The position numbers and the translations under genes are program-made. Shown here in pieces: positions 8,800-19,809 of a stretch of DNA of 64,000 nt. The stretch's first letter is position 1. Every line of letters begins with the position of its first letter. Below the pieces are notes generated by a model, which saw only the letters and a list, made by a program, of their open reading frames with translations, had not been told where the DNA came from and ran no database searches. This stretch comes from a bacterium (GTDB lineage Bacteria; Planctomycetota; UBA1135; UBA2386), in the NCBI GenBank assembly GCA_024743115.1, contig JANSXC010000006.1:217553-281552 (forward strand), given 5' to 3'.

Positions 8800-9981
8800 T
8801 TGGCGACCGATCCAGCTGCACCCGAACCTGCCGAGTTGCCGCGCGCGACCGAACGGCTCGCCGTCCTGGCGCTGGTCTGGGCCGCGTTCGTGCTCAACCT
8901 GAACGCGAACGTGCTCGGTGCGCTGCTGCCGTTCCTGCGCGCCGAACTGCCGCTGCAGGACGGCGATTCCGAGATCCTCGTCGCCGGCACCGCGATCGGG
9001 ACGGGGATCGGCGCGCTCGTCGTCGGCACGGTGACGCAGCGCCTCGGCCGCCGGGCGACCTTGCAGCTGGGGCTGGTCCTTTTCGTCGTCGCGAGTGCCC
9101 TGCACGCGGTGCCGGGGGGATTCTGGTGGCTCGCCGGGCTGCGGGCCGCTTCGGGCGGCGCGGCGGGGCTGGCCTATTCGACGGCCTCGGCGCTGGCATC
9201 CCGCGTGACACCGTATGCGCGGCGCGGTGCCACGATGGGCTGGTTCTCGGCCGGCATGTTCCTCGCGATCCCCGTCGGCATGCCGCTGACCGTGGCGCTC
9301 GCGCGTGCCGGCTGGTGGCAGGTGATCTTCGCCGCTCAGGCCGCGATCGGGCTGCTGGCGATCGTCCTCGCCGCGCGCGCCGTGCCCGCGGTCGCGGACG
9401 ACGAGCGCGCGGCGCGGTTTCGCGACGTATTGGGCGATGGGCAGGTCCGGGCCGGGCTCATTGCGACCCTGCTGCACGTCGGCTCCTTCCTCACGGTGGT
9501 GCAGCTCGCGACCGTCTGGCTCGACGAGACCGGGCGCGTGCCGCGGGCCGATCAGATCTACCTGTGGATTGCGCTCGGGCTGCTGTCCGTCATCGGCAGC
9601 GCCGGCCTCGGCCGACTCAGCGACCGGGTCGGTAAGCGTGCGTTCGTGCTCACTTGTTCGGGGATCCTCGTGGTGTGCTTCCTCGTTCTGGCGCGTGAAC
9701 CCGGCCCGCTCGCGATGCTCGGCGTGGGGCTCGTGCTCGCCCTGACCGCTGCGGCCCGCACCGGGCCCCTGCAGGCGTTGCTGTCCGGACTCGTGCCCGA
9801 ATCCCGCCTCAGCGCGCTCATGGGACTGCGCACAGCGTCGATGCAGCTCGGCGTCGTGCTGTTCGCGTTGATCGCTCGCGAGCTGGCGCCGCGTCTCGGC
9901 TTCGCCGGCGTCCTTTTCTTCGCCGCGGTCTGCCAGGTCGGGTCCTACGCGGCGATTCGGTTCGGCGTCCGCCGATCCTGA
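8800..9981 (+). CDS. Major facilitator superfamily transporter
   Basis: Inner-membrane secondary transporter of 393 residues with about twelve hydrophobic helices and short Arg-rich loops. The loop after helix 2 (TVTQRLGRRATLQ) fits the MFS motif A, and RLSDRVGKRAF after helix 8 is its counterpart in the second half. The protein begins with a 20-residue cytoplasmic stretch. The likely start is the TTG at 8800; an ATG pair at 8787 is in another frame, so the start is uncertain. The substrate cannot be told. Its 3' end is followed by a PDZ lipoprotein on the same strand, 137 bases away. Confidence 0.85.
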   Translation: MATDPAAPEPAELPRATERLAVLALVWAAFVLNLNANVLGALLPFLRAELPLQDGDSEILVAGTAIGTGIGALVVGTVTQRLGRRATLQLGLVLFVVASALHAVPGGFWWLAGLRAASGGAAGLAYSTASALASRVTPYARRGATMGWFSAGMFLAIPVGMPLTVALARAGWWQVIFAAQAAIGLLAIVLAARAVPAVADDERAARFRDVLGDGQVRAGLIATLLHVGSFLTVVQLATVWLDETGRVPRADQIYLWIALGLLSVIGSAGLGRLSDRVGKRAFVLTCSGILVVCFLVLAREPGPLAMLGVGLVLALTAAARTGPLQALLSGLVPESRLSALMGLRTASMQLGVVLFALIARELAPRLGFAGVLFFAAVCQVGSYAAIRFGVRRS

Positions 9982-10118
9982 GCTCGCACCACCCAGAACG
10001 TTCGTTCAACGGGCTGGTAAGCGGGAATGTCGCCCGGCTGCGACCGTAAGGGCAGAATCGCGGCCACTGGCGGCCACGAAGTCCTGTGAACTGCGCTGAG
10101 TCGCGCGATCCGTTGCCC

Positions 10119-11210
10119 ATGAACCGCATCCACATCAGAGTCCTCGTTTCCCTCCTGCTCCTGCCCCTGACCGCCTGTGTCACGCACCGTGAGGAGTTCC
10201 TCGTCGGCAGTTCCGACTACGTGCTCGGCCAGCGCGAGTTCGAAGACGGCGGCACGGAGACGTATCGCCTGCGGATGGGGTCGGGAGGACGTGCCTCGCT
10301 CGACGTCGTGACGGAGTACGACAAGCGGCGCCCGTTCCTCGGCTTCCAGCTCAAGGAGATCGACAAGCAGCTGGCACAGGAACGCGGTCTCGAGCCGTAC
10401 TCGGGTCTGCTCGTCGAGGGCGTCTATCGCGATTCGGCCGCGCAGCGCGCTGGCATCGTGACGGGCGACATTCTCTATGCGCTCGATGCGCGCGAGACGA
10501 TCTACCGTGTGCACGTCGCGGACTTCGAAGCCGGGCTCGAGCTCGACAAGCAGGTCATGGCGCGCGTCGGCCGGGGTGGCAGGCAGCTCGAGCTGCCGAT
10601 GCGGGCCCAGCCGCTCGACGAGCGGGTGAGCAACACCGAAAGCGTCGCACTCGAGAGTTCGTCGTCCCGCCGGCCGTACGCGGGTGTCCATCTGCGCGGC
10701 ATCCCACCGACGTGGTGCGAGAAGATCTACGGCGAGCGTCGGAACGCGGTCGTGATCAGCGAGGTCGCGGTCGGTTCGCCGGCCTGGCTCGCGGGGTTGC
10801 GCGGCGGCGACGTGATCGACGAGGTCGATGGTCGCCCCGTGCCGCCGCTCGCCGAGCTCAAGCGCACGATCGCCGAGCGCGGTGCCGTGGGCGAACCGCT
10901 GCGCGTCGGCGTGTCGCGCGCCGGTTCGCCGTCCTACGAGACCCAGATCGACCTGCACGACTACAGCGGCGAGACCAACGTCTGGTTCCCGCTGCTGTTC
11001 CACTACAAGAACGGCGTCTACCGCGATCGCTGGGGCATTGGCCCGTGGGGGCTCATCATGAGCAACCGCAATACCTACGTCGCCGACAGTACGACCCGCA
11101 GCGTCGAGACGCGCAACGTCTTCCACGCGCTGCTCGGGCTCATCAAGGTATCGACCGGCCCGGACGAGACCCGCGTGCGCCTGCTGTGGTTCATCGGCTT
11201 CGACACGTAG
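10119..11210 (+). CDS. Lipoprotein with two PDZ domains
   Basis: Exported lipoprotein of 363 residues: signal peptide with lipobox LTAC, Cys at residue 20. A first PDZ-like region (about 65-165) contains GLEPYSGLLVEGVYRDSAAQ and AGIVTGDILYALD; a second (about 185-280) contains AGLRGGDVIDEVDGRPV. PDZ domains bind C-termini or exposed strands. There is no protease Ser or HExxH motif, so it is a binding protein, perhaps an assembly factor in the cell envelope. The start at MNRIHIR is chosen over a frame beginning 33 bases earlier because it gives the clean lipoprotein signal. Confidence 0.75.
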   Translation: MNRIHIRVLVSLLLLPLTACVTHREEFLVGSSDYVLGQREFEDGGTETYRLRMGSGGRASLDVVTEYDKRRPFLGFQLKEIDKQLAQERGLEPYSGLLVEGVYRDSAAQRAGIVTGDILYALDARETIYRVHVADFEAGLELDKQVMARVGRGGRQLELPMRAQPLDERVSNTESVALESSSSRRPYAGVHLRGIPPTWCEKIYGERRNAVVISEVAVGSPAWLAGLRGGDVIDEVDGRPVPPLAELKRTIAERGAVGEPLRVGVSRAGSPSYETQIDLHDYSGETNVWFPLLFHYKNGVYRDRWGIGPWGLIMSNRNTYVADSTTRSVETRNVFHALLGLIKVSTGPDETRVRLLWFIGFDT

Positions 11211-11252
11211 GCCGCCGCGACACCAGGCGGGCGGGGTGAACAGGTCGATACC

Positions 11253-12092
11253 TCAGACCTGGCACCCAGCACACCAGTACGTGCTGCGGCCGACCTCGAC
11301 CGTGCGGCGTACGGTCACGCCGCAGCGCCGGCACGCTTCGCCGTCGCGTTCGTAGACGTTGAGTTCGCGGGCGAAGTAGCCGGCGCCCTCGTCGACGCCC
11401 GCGAAGTCGCGGAACGAGGTGCCACCGGCGGCGATCGCGGACCGCAGCACTTGCTGCACCGCCGAGGCGAGGGCGTCGCACTCCTTGATCTTGAGCGACT
11501 TCGCGGCGCGTCGGGGCCGCACGCTCGCGAGCCAGCAGGACTCGCTGGCGTAGATGTTCCCGACGCCGACGAGCAGCCGGCCGTCCATCAGCAGCGACTT
11601 GATGCTGCACTTCTTGCGGCGGGAGACGCGGTGCAGGAACGCCCCGTCGAACTCGGGCTCGAGGGGTTCCTGGCCCAGCGCCGTGAGCCATGGGTGGGTG
11701 GCGAGCGTCGCGGCCGTGGCGTAGCCGAGAGCGCCGAAGCGCCGCGGGTCGGTGTAGCGCACGAGCCGGCCCGGCAGGTGCAGGCGCCAGTGTTCGTGCT
11801 TGCGCCACTCCGGCGGCGGTACGCGGCGGTTCTGCACGTCGATCGCGAAGCGCCCCGACATGCCGAGGTGCACCAGGGCGACCGGGCGATCGCGACCGCC
11901 GAAGTGCAGCAGCAGATACTTGCTGCGCCTCGTGACGGCCGTGCACGTGCGGCCGCGTAGGGTGCGGAGCTCGTCGATCGGGATGGGCCAGCGCAGATCG
12001 TCGCGGGCGAACTCGAGTTCGGTCACGCGGCGGCCGACGAGGTGGGGTTCGGCGCCCGTGCGGACGGTCTCGACTTCGGGCAGCTCGGGCAC
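11253..12092 (-). CDS. mutM: Formamidopyrimidine-DNA glycosylase
   Basis: Base-excision repair glycosylase and AP lyase acting on 8-oxoguanine and formamidopyrimidines; 279 residues, usual for Fpg. The N-terminus reads (GTG)PELPEVET, giving the catalytic Pro and Glu after removal of the start residue. RRSKYLLL carries the conserved Lys, GVGNIYASE the helix-two-turn-helix, and the C-terminus a CxxC-x16-CxxC zinc finger (CRRC...CAGC). All catalytic positions are present. It is convergent with the PDZ lipoprotein and divergent from the epimerase. The Nei and plant-type Fpg branches are less likely given the intact PELPEVET and zinc finger. Confidence 0.93.
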   Translation of the reverse strand: MPELPEVETVRTGAEPHLVGRRVTELEFARDDLRWPIPIDELRTLRGRTCTAVTRRSKYLLLHFGGRDRPVALVHLGMSGRFAIDVQNRRVPPPEWRKHEHWRLHLPGRLVRYTDPRRFGALGYATAATLATHPWLTALGQEPLEPEFDGAFLHRVSRRKKCSIKSLLMDGRLLVGVGNIYASESCWLASVRPRRAAKSLKIKECDALASAVQQVLRSAIAAGGTSFRDFAGVDEGAGYFARELNVYERDGEACRRCGVTVRRTVEVGRSTYWCAGCQV

Positions 12093-12266
12093 GCAGAACA
12101 GGATCCCGATGGCGGGTCGCCTTGGCAACGGGAAGCCGGGCCCGGGCCACGGGGGTCCAGGGGGCGGTGAGGATCTGCGCACGCTGGCTTCGGTCGACCG
12201 CTGCGGAGGCTTCCGACCGGCTCGTCCTTGGTCCTGATCGGCGATGCGGGCTAGCATCCCGGCGGT

Positions 12267-12723
12267 ATGACCAAGGCTTCCGGCTCGCGCACGCTGCATC
12301 ACATCGGGATTGCAGTCCATTCGATCGCAGAATCGCTTCCCCATTGGACCGAGGGGCTCGGCCTCGAGCTCGTCTCGACCGACGACGTGCCTGCTCAGGG
12401 TGTGCGCGTCGCCGTACTCATGGCCGGCTCCACCCGGGTCGAGTTGCTCGAGCCGTTCGGTGAGAACTCACCCGTTGCCAAGCACCTCAGCAAACGTGGG
12501 CCGGGCGTGCATCACATGGCGTTCGAGGTCGAGGATTGTCAGGCCGCGATCGACGGGATGGCTGCGGCCGGGTCGCCGATGATCGACGATTCGCCCAAGC
12601 CGGGGGCGCACGATTGCAAGGTCGCGTTCGTCCATCCCAAGGGCATGGATGGGGTGCTGACCGAGCTCGTCGAGGATCCGCACTCGACCGATGCCCACGG
12701 CGCGTCGACAGGAGGTGCGGCCC

Positions 12724-12731
<8 letters not shown>
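12267..12731 (+). CDS. mce: Methylmalonyl-CoA epimerase
   Basis: VOC-fold enzyme of 154 residues converting (S)- to (R)-methylmalonyl-CoA. The two betaalphabetabetabeta halves and the metal ligands are visible: [23 protein letters not shown] and LTELVE. It overlaps by 8 bases the carboxyltransferase gene that follows, so the two are translationally coupled. With the carboxylase subunits nearby it implies the propionyl-CoA to succinyl-CoA route; methylmalonyl-CoA mutase is not in the window. Confidence 0.9.
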
Positions 12732-14274
<1,543 letters not shown>

Positions 14275-14308
14275 CCGCGGCCTTCGGGGCCTGCTCGACG
14301 CCGGGGTT

Positions 14309-15736
14309 CTACTCGAGCGTCAGGGCAAGCCCGGCCGTCGTCGTGATCGGCGCCGGGCCTGGGCAGGCCGCGGCGGGCAGGAACGCGAACTGCGCGAAGA
14401 GCTCGAGGCCCGCTGGTGCGAAGGTCAGAGGGGCGCCGTGCTGCGCTACGCCGAGCGCATCCGTTGCTACGAGCGCCGTGACCGCGGTCGTCGGCTGCAC
14501 GTGCAGGTCGACGCCGAGCGCCGGGATCGGTGGCGACGCACGATCGAGGCCGATCGTGACGGCGCCGATGCCGTTCGCTGGTGCGTTCTGTGCCAGCAGC
14601 AGGAACGACGGGTCGCCGGCGATCGGAATCGCGTTCGTCGAAGCCAGCACGAATCCGGCACAGTGCGGGCTCGCGCTGCCGAAGCACGTGACTCCGCGAT
14701 AGCGCAGCGCGGGGCGGCAGGCCGACCGGACCTGATCCGAGAACGGATCCGTGCGCGCGATCAGGTCGCGGACGAAGAACACGCCGGTCGTGCCGCGTTC
14801 GAGATCGAGCCACGGTGTGCAGCCGAATGCCCCCTGGCTGCTCACTTCGAGTGAGCGGCCCGTAGCGTTCTTGCGCTCGACCCACGCGCCGATCGCGTAG
14901 CCGAGTCCGGGCACGCCATTGGGCGCCGACGTGATCGGCACGCCGCCGGTCTGGTCCTGCAGCAGCGCGTCGGCCGCGGCGGGGCTCAGGACCTGTACGG
15001 TTCCGGCCCGGCCACGGTTCTGCAGCATCGCGACGAACTTCGACAGGTCGCCGAGAGTCGAGCGCGCGCCGGCCGCGATCCGGGGATTGGTCGGGCTGCC
15101 GAGCGCGCCGAGGTAGTCCGTGCTCGTCATTCGCAGCGGCAGCGCAATGCGGTCGCGAAACAGGTTTGCCCAGCTCTGTCCCGACACGACCTCCGCGACG
15201 CGGCCCGCGATGTGCATCGAGACCCCGCCGTAGTAGAAGTCCGTGCCCGGGGTCGTGCGCAGCGGCACGTTCGCGAGGACGTTCACGGCCTGCGCGAGGG
15301 TCAGGTTGTTGGCGCTCAGCACCCAGTGGCTCCCGACGGTGCCGGCCGTGTGCGAGAACATCTGTCGCACCGTCATCGTGCCCGCCAGGCCGCTGAATGC
15401 GGGGAGGTAGCCCGATACCGGGGCGTCGAGATCGAGCAGGCCGTCGTCCACGAGCGACATGATGACGGCGCCCGACAGCCACTTGGTCGACGACGCGATC
15501 GGCAGGACCGTGCTGCCGTCGTGGCTGCCGTAGAACGACCGCAGCAGCAGTTCGCCGTCGCGCTGGACCTGCAGACTCGCGTTCGGCGTGATGCTTGCCG
15601 TCAGCGCGGTCATCGCACCGGTGATCGCGGTGAAATCGTGACACGGTGTCGACTGCGCGGTCAGGCCGGTCGCCAGCAGTCCGGCGGCCAGTCCGGTAGA
15701 TCGCACGCTGGCGACCGTTGCAGGAGCGATGCGCAT
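14309..15736 (-). CDS. Secreted beta-lactamase-family serine hydrolase with C-terminal tail domain
   Basis: Exported protein of 475 residues. After a signal peptide ending GLTAQ, residues about 35-340 form a class C beta-lactamase/EstB-like domain: nucleophile S82 and K85 in SSTK, and FYYGG in place of the usual YxN. Such proteins are esterases, D-peptidases or penicillin-binding relatives; true beta-lactamase activity is not implied. The last ~130 residues, rich in Ala and Pro, are a separate beta-type domain ending near GLELFAQFAFLPAAACPGPA, a pattern also at the end of three other secreted proteins here. The 3' end faces the carboxyltransferase gene. Confidence 0.8.
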   Translation of the reverse strand: MRIAPATVASVRSTGLAAGLLATGLTAQSTPCHDFTAITGAMTALTASITPNASLQVQRDGELLLRSFYGSHDGSTVLPIASSTKWLSGAVIMSLVDDGLLDLDAPVSGYLPAFSGLAGTMTVRQMFSHTAGTVGSHWVLSANNLTLAQAVNVLANVPLRTTPGTDFYYGGVSMHIAGRVAEVVSGQSWANLFRDRIALPLRMTSTDYLGALGSPTNPRIAAGARSTLGDLSKFVAMLQNRGRAGTVQVLSPAAADALLQDQTGGVPITSAPNGVPGLGYAIGAWVERKNATGRSLEVSSQGAFGCTPWLDLERGTTGVFFVRDLIARTDPFSDQVRSACRPALRYRGVTCFGSASPHCAGFVLASTNAIPIAGDPSFLLLAQNAPANGIGAVTIGLDRASPPIPALGVDLHVQPTTAVTALVATDALGVAQHGAPLTFAPAGLELFAQFAFLPAAACPGPAPITTTAGLALTLE

Positions 15737-15787
15737 GATGCGGAATTGTCGCCGGCTGGCGTGTGGGGACGTGGAGCTGGGGAAGAG

Positions 15788-16339
15788 CTACTTCGCGACC
15801 GTCTGGGCCGCGTAGACCCCGGACTCCGGCAGTCGCACGCGCTTGCCGTCACGGCTCGCGAACGTCAGGCTCAGAGCGGCGGGCTGCGTGGGCAACCACC
15901 GACTGCTGTCGACGTCGACGTTGATCCATTGGAAGGTGCGGAACCCGGCCTTCTCGCCGTCGAGTTCGGCCGTGCCGGCCGGCGCGTTCCTGGTCGCCAC
16001 CGGTACGATGCCCGATCGTGGCTCGGCCGCGAACCGGACGACGAGGCCAGCCGCGCCGAGCTGCCACTCGGCCGTGCCTTCGAACGGTCCCTTCGTCATC
16101 GCGCCGAGCGTCAGCGTGCCGCCCACCTCGAATGCCATGAGGGTGTACGTCGTATCGCCGTCTTCGACCTCGACGAGGCGCACGTCGCGGACGAACCCAC
16201 CCGTTTGCGTGCGCGGGTCGTTTGCGGGGTAGCTCGGCATCTCTAGCGGTGGGCCTTCGATCCGCGGCGCACCGGCGCACGCGGCGATCAGGAGCGGCAG
16301 ACCGAGAGCGCGGCCGGTCGATGAGTCACGTCGTGCCAT
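15788..16339 (-). CDS. Hypothetical lipoprotein
   Basis: 183 residues, family not recognised. The start is drawn at MARRDSSTGRALGLPLL because it gives a signal peptide with lipobox IAAC; an ATG 21 bases earlier is possible. The mature part is beta-rich (YTLMAFEVGGTLTLGAMT, EWQLGAAGLVVRF) with no catalytic motif, and could be an outer-membrane or periplasmic binding domain. It lies between the serine hydrolase and the Gfo/Idh/MocA gene, all on the minus strand with gaps of about 50-65 bases, so it may share a transcript with them. Confidence 0.6.
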   Translation of the reverse strand: MARRDSSTGRALGLPLLIAACAGAPRIEGPPLEMPSYPANDPRTQTGGFVRDVRLVEVEDGDTTYTLMAFEVGGTLTLGAMTKGPFEGTAEWQLGAAGLVVRFAAEPRSGIVPVATRNAPAGTAELDGEKAGFRTFQWINVDVDSSRWLPTQPAALSLTFASRDGKRVRLPESGVYAAQTVAK

Positions 16340-16405
16340 GCCGACACGATAGCGGCGCATGGGGGCCGCGCTACCGCGCCGCGAGCCCGGTTCCGAATCG
16401 GGGCA

Positions 16406-17479
16406 CTACAGCTCGATCGTGCGCCCTTCGCGTGCCGACCGATCCGCGGCGAGCACGATGCGCAGACTGTTGACCGCGTCGGCGAGATGGTCGGAGAGAT
16501 CGACATCGCGACGGATGGCGTCGAGCAGGAACTGTTGCTCCCGCAGGCAGAGACCGTCGTGGTCGGGTTCGTCCGTCGTGTCGATCCACTCGTCGGGACG
16601 CGTGAACTCGTCGCCGTCGTCGCGGTCCTGCCAGTGAACCCGCAGCGAGTTCGTCGCCGTGTGCGAATCGACGTCAGCGCTGCCGTCCTTGCGTTCGCCG
16701 GCGCGGTCGACGATCGACACACAGCCCTTCGGTCCGACGACGTCCTTCACGAAGTAGGCGATCTCGCTCATCATCGGCCCCCAGCCGGCTTCGTACCAGC
16801 CGACGGAGCCGTCTTCGAACGTGACCTGCAGCTGGCCGTAGTTGTACATCCCCGGCTGCAGTTCCTCGGACAGCCGCGCCTGGATCGCACTGACCCGCAC
16901 GGGGCGGCTGCGCGTCATCTGGCACATCACGTCGACATAGTGCACGCCGCAGTCGACGATCGGCGACATCGAGTCCATGAGCGCCTTGTGCGTCACCCAG
17001 TCCTTGCCGCGGCTCTGCTGGTTGAGGTTCATGCGCATCACCAGCGGCTTGCCGAGCGTTTGCGCGACCTCGATGAACTTCTGCCAGGCCGGGTGGACGC
17101 GCAGGATGTAGCCGACGACGACCTTGCGGCCGTGTTCCTTGGCGAGGTCGGCGATCGCCTGGGCCTCCTCGACGGTCTCGGCAAGCGGCTTCTCGACGAA
17201 CAAATGGGAGCCGCCCGCGAGCGCCGTGCGGGCGATTGCTGCGTGCGTGTCGGGATAGGTGTTGATCGAGACGACGTCCGGGTGGGTCGCTTCGTACGCC
17301 GTTTCGAAATCGCCGAACGTCGGCAGGCCGCCGAGTTCGGCCGCGAGCTTCTCGCGGGAATCGGGACCACGGCTCACGAGTCCGACGATCTCGAAATCGT
17401 CGGTCAGCCCGTGATAGGCGCGGGCGTGCGAGGCCCCCATGTTGCCGCAACCGACGACGAGAACGCGGAGTCGTGCCAT
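16406..17479 (-). CDS. Gfo/Idh/MocA-family oxidoreductase
   Basis: NAD(P)-dependent sugar-type dehydrogenase of 357 residues. The Rossmann motif is VLVVGCGNMGASHARAY, the EKPLAET motif carries the conserved Lys, and DCGVHYVDVM holds the catalytic Asp/His pair. The C-terminal half is the alpha/beta substrate domain. The family oxidises inositol, glucose derivatives and other sugars; the substrate here cannot be told. It is divergent from the biotin carboxylase gene, with 63 bases between the starts. Confidence 0.9.
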   Translation of the reverse strand: MARLRVLVVGCGNMGASHARAYHGLTDDFEIVGLVSRGPDSREKLAAELGGLPTFGDFETAYEATHPDVVSINTYPDTHAAIARTALAGGSHLFVEKPLAETVEEAQAIADLAKEHGRKVVVGYILRVHPAWQKFIEVAQTLGKPLVMRMNLNQQSRGKDWVTHKALMDSMSPIVDCGVHYVDVMCQMTRSRPVRVSAIQARLSEELQPGMYNYGQLQVTFEDGSVGWYEAGWGPMMSEIAYFVKDVVGPKGCVSIVDRAGERKDGSADVDSHTATNSLRVHWQDRDDGDEFTRPDEWIDTTDEPDHDGLCLREQQFLLDAIRRDVDLSDHLADAVNSLRIVLAADRSAREGRTIEL

Positions 17480-17542
17480 GCTGCCGTTCTACCGTGCGCG
17501 GCGCTCGATTTCGCTCGCCGGAGCGCTACGTTTCTCTGCCCG

Positions 17543-19042
17543 ATGCCGTTGTTTCGAAGACTCCTCGTGGCCAACCGAGGCGAGATCGCGTTGCGCGTGA
17601 TCCGCACCGCCCAGGAGCTGGGTATCGAGACGGTCGCGATCTACTCCGAGCCCGACCGGCATGCGCTGCACGTGCGGCGGGCCGACTACGCGGTGGCGCT
17701 CGGTGGCGAGGCGGCGCGCGACAGCTACCTGGACGCCGACAAGGTGCTGGCGGCAGCCGAGAGCCTCGAATGCGATGCGCTGCATCCGGGCTACGGCTTC
17801 CTGAGCGAGAACGCTGGGTTCGCGCGCGCCTGTGCCGAACGCGGGATCGCGTTCGTCGGGCCACCTGCCGAAGCCATCAAGTCGATGGGTGACAAGGTGG
17901 AGGCGCGTCGGATTGCGGCCGAGGCCGGGGTCCCGCTCGTGCCGGGTCTGCAGGAGGATATCGACGCGCAGCGACTCGCCGCGGCGGCGGCCGAGATCGG
18001 TTACCCGGTCATGCTCAAGGCTGCGGCTGGCGGTGGCGGCAAGGGCATCCGGATCGTGAATGACGAAGCCGGGTTGTTGCCGGCCCTCGAACTCGCACAG
18101 GCCGAGGCCCGCAGTTCGTTCGGAGACGATCGCGTCTACCTCGAGAAGTTCGTGACGCGACCGCGCCACGTCGAGATCCAGTTGATGGCGGACCAGCACG
18201 GTGGCGTCGTCTACTACGGCGAGCGCGAATGCTCCGTGCAGCGCCGTCATCAGAAGCTCGTCGAGGAATCGCCGTGCGTCGCGCTGACCCCGGAGCTGCG
18301 CGCACGGATGGGCGAAGCGGCCTGCGACCTCGCGCGCGCCGTCGACTACGTCGGAGCTGGCACCGTCGAGTTCCTCTATTCCGAGGGCGAGTTCTACTTC
18401 CTCGAGATGAACACGCGGCTGCAGGTCGAACACCCGATCACGGAGGTGCGCTTCGACGTCGATCTCGTCGAGGAGCAGCTGCGGGTCGCGGCGGGCGAGC
18501 ACGTGCGCCCGCCGCAGACGCCGCGCGGCCACGCGATCGAGGTGCGCGTCAACGCCGAGGACCCCGCGACGTTCTTTCCGTCGCTCGGCGAAGTGACGCG
18601 GCTCAGCAATCCGGGCGGGGCTGGCGTGCGACTGGACAGTGCGCTGCATGTCGGCCTCGAGGTCACGCCGCACTACGACAGTATGCTCGCCAAGCTCATC
18701 GTCCACGCGGCCGATCGCGATCACGCGATCGCGCGCTGCGAGCGCGCGCTGCGCGAGTTCCGCATCGTCGGCGTCGCGACGTCGATGCCCGTGGCGTTGC
18801 ACACGCTGCGTTCGGAAGAGTTTCGCTGCGGTGATTACGACACCGGGATTCTCGAGCGCATCGATCGCAAGACGCCGGTTGAGCGCCACGACCTCATCAT
18901 GATGGCCGCAGCGGCTGCGCGCTTCCTTGCCAACGAGCGGGCCGGGACGGCCGCCGGGTTCGAAGGCAAGGACCGCCGGCAGGAGCCGCCGCGCTGGGCG
19001 ATGCTGGGCCGTGTCGAGCGCGTCGGGAGGATGCCGCGATGA
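17543..19042 (+). CDS. accC: Biotin carboxylase subunit of an acyl-CoA carboxylase
   Basis: ATP-grasp enzyme that carboxylates biotin on the carrier protein using bicarbonate and ATP; 499 residues, slightly longer than AccC. The family marks are ANRGEIALRVIRTA at the start, HPGYGFLSEN, the glycine-rich AAAGGGGKGI ATP loop, and EMNTRLQVEHPITE at the active site. The start at MPLFRRLLVANRG is placed by homology; the same frame is open for another kilobase upstream but that is shadow of the opposite gene. It overlaps the carrier gene by 4 bases (ATGA). With the epimerase-linked carboxyltransferase it most likely makes a propionyl-CoA carboxylase. Confidence 0.93.
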   Translation: MPLFRRLLVANRGEIALRVIRTAQELGIETVAIYSEPDRHALHVRRADYAVALGGEAARDSYLDADKVLAAAESLECDALHPGYGFLSENAGFARACAERGIAFVGPPAEAIKSMGDKVEARRIAAEAGVPLVPGLQEDIDAQRLAAAAAEIGYPVMLKAAAGGGGKGIRIVNDEAGLLPALELAQAEARSSFGDDRVYLEKFVTRPRHVEIQLMADQHGGVVYYGERECSVQRRHQKLVEESPCVALTPELRARMGEAACDLARAVDYVGAGTVEFLYSEGEFYFLEMNTRLQVEHPITEVRFDVDLVEEQLRVAAGEHVRPPQTPRGHAIEVRVNAEDPATFFPSLGEVTRLSNPGGAGVRLDSALHVGLEVTPHYDSMLAKLIVHAADRDHAIARCERALREFRIVGVATSMPVALHTLRSEEFRCGDYDTGILERIDRKTPVERHDLIMMAAAAARFLANERAGTAAGFEGKDRRQEPPRWAMLGRVERVGRMPR

Positions 19043-19539
19043 AGTACCATGCATCATTCGACGGCGCGGAGCGCGAGTTCGAGTTCGACCGCACGGCCGC
19101 GGGGCTCGTGGCGCGTTCCGGCGACCAGGCGTTCCAGTTGGATCTGTCACTCGTCGGTGACGGTTCGACGTTTTCGTTGCTCGTGGACGGCAAGAGCTAC
19201 GACGTCGTAGCCGCCGTCGATGGCGGCAAGGTCACGCTGCAGCTGCTGGGCGAACGTTTCGTCGTCGAGGTCGAGGACGAGCGGGAGCGGGCGGCGCACG
19301 CCGTCGCCGGCAACAAGGCGGGCGGCAAGCGCGAACTCAAGGCCTCGATGCCGGGCATCGTCGTCGACATCAAGGTCGCGGCCGGTGACCAGGTCGTCGA
19401 GGGGCAGCCGCTCGTCGTGCTCGAGGCGATGAAGATGCAGAACCCGCTCTGTGCCGAGTCGGACGGCAAGGTCGTGCGTGTTGCGTGCGAGCAGGGGGCT
19501 GCGGTGACTGCCGGGACCCTGCTCGTGGAACTGGAGTAG
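19039..19539 (+). CDS. Biotin carboxyl carrier protein
   Basis: Carrier of 166 residues for the carboxylase. The biotin attachment site is EAMKM with K132, and the C-terminal ~70 residues form the biotinyl domain (MPGIVVDIKVAAGDQV onward). The N-terminal half is a small beta-rich domain like the BT domain that joins carrier to carboxylase in propionyl-CoA carboxylases. Start supported by GGAGG and by the ATGA overlap with the carboxylase gene. A tandem repeat begins at its stop codon. Confidence 0.92.
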   Translation: MKYHASFDGAEREFEFDRTAAGLVARSGDQAFQLDLSLVGDGSTFSLLVDGKSYDVVAAVDGGKVTLQLLGERFVVEVEDERERAAHAVAGNKAGGKRELKASMPGIVVDIKVAAGDQVVEGQPLVVLEAMKMQNPLCAESDGKVVRVACEQGAAVTAGTLLVELE

Positions 19540-19594
19540 GTCCCCGGATCCAGGTCCCCGAAATCGGGCCCCCGAAATCAGGCCCCCAAATCAG
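19538..19594. repeat. Degenerate tandem repeat, 14-15 bp x 4
   Basis: Four imperfect units (AGGTCCCCGGATCC, AGGTCCCCGAAATCG, GGCCCCCGAAATCA, GGCCCCCAAATCAG) fill the space between two convergent genes, touching both stop codons. The complementary strand reads as GATTTCGGGG-type units that resemble the in-frame repeat at 39901-39960. Confidence 0.8.
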
Positions 19595-19809
19595 GGCGCC
19601 GGTTCGTCGCTCGTATCGCGTCGTCGCGCACAGTCGGCGCAGATGCATGCCAGTCCGCGCGCGGGCTCGGGGATCTTGGCGAGCACGTTCGGGGCGATCT
19701 CGACCGACGCGCACCAGCATTCGCCGCCAGCTGGCGTCGAACTCGAACCGCATGCCAGGCGGCACGCGTTGGGCTGGTCGCAGAGCGGGCAGCGGGTCGG
19801 GTCGGTCAC
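19591..19809 (-). CDS. Small cysteine-rich CWC-type protein
   Basis: 72 residues with paired cysteines: CPLCDQPNACRLACG near the start, ECWCA in the middle and ACICADCARR near the end. This matches the cysteine-rich CWC family, small proteins of unknown role that probably bind zinc. The start is a GTG directly before TDPTRCPLC; the much longer open frame upstream overlaps the SGNH gene on the other strand and is rejected. Its stop lies at the edge of the tandem repeat. Confidence 0.65.
   Translation of the reverse strand: MTDPTRCPLCDQPNACRLACGSSSTPAGGECWCASVEIAPNVLAKIPEPARGLACICADCARRRDTSDEPAP

Noticed and set aside
14309..15736. Antibiotic-resistance beta-lactamase
   Set aside because: Only the SxxK motif and fold are seen; YxN is replaced by YYGG, and EstB-like esterases share this pattern, so resistance is not supported.
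16487..17542. Extra N-terminal 352 residues on the biotin carboxylase frame
   Set aside because: Overlaps the Gfo/Idh/MocA gene on the other strand; biotin carboxylase homology begins at MPLFRRLLVANRG.
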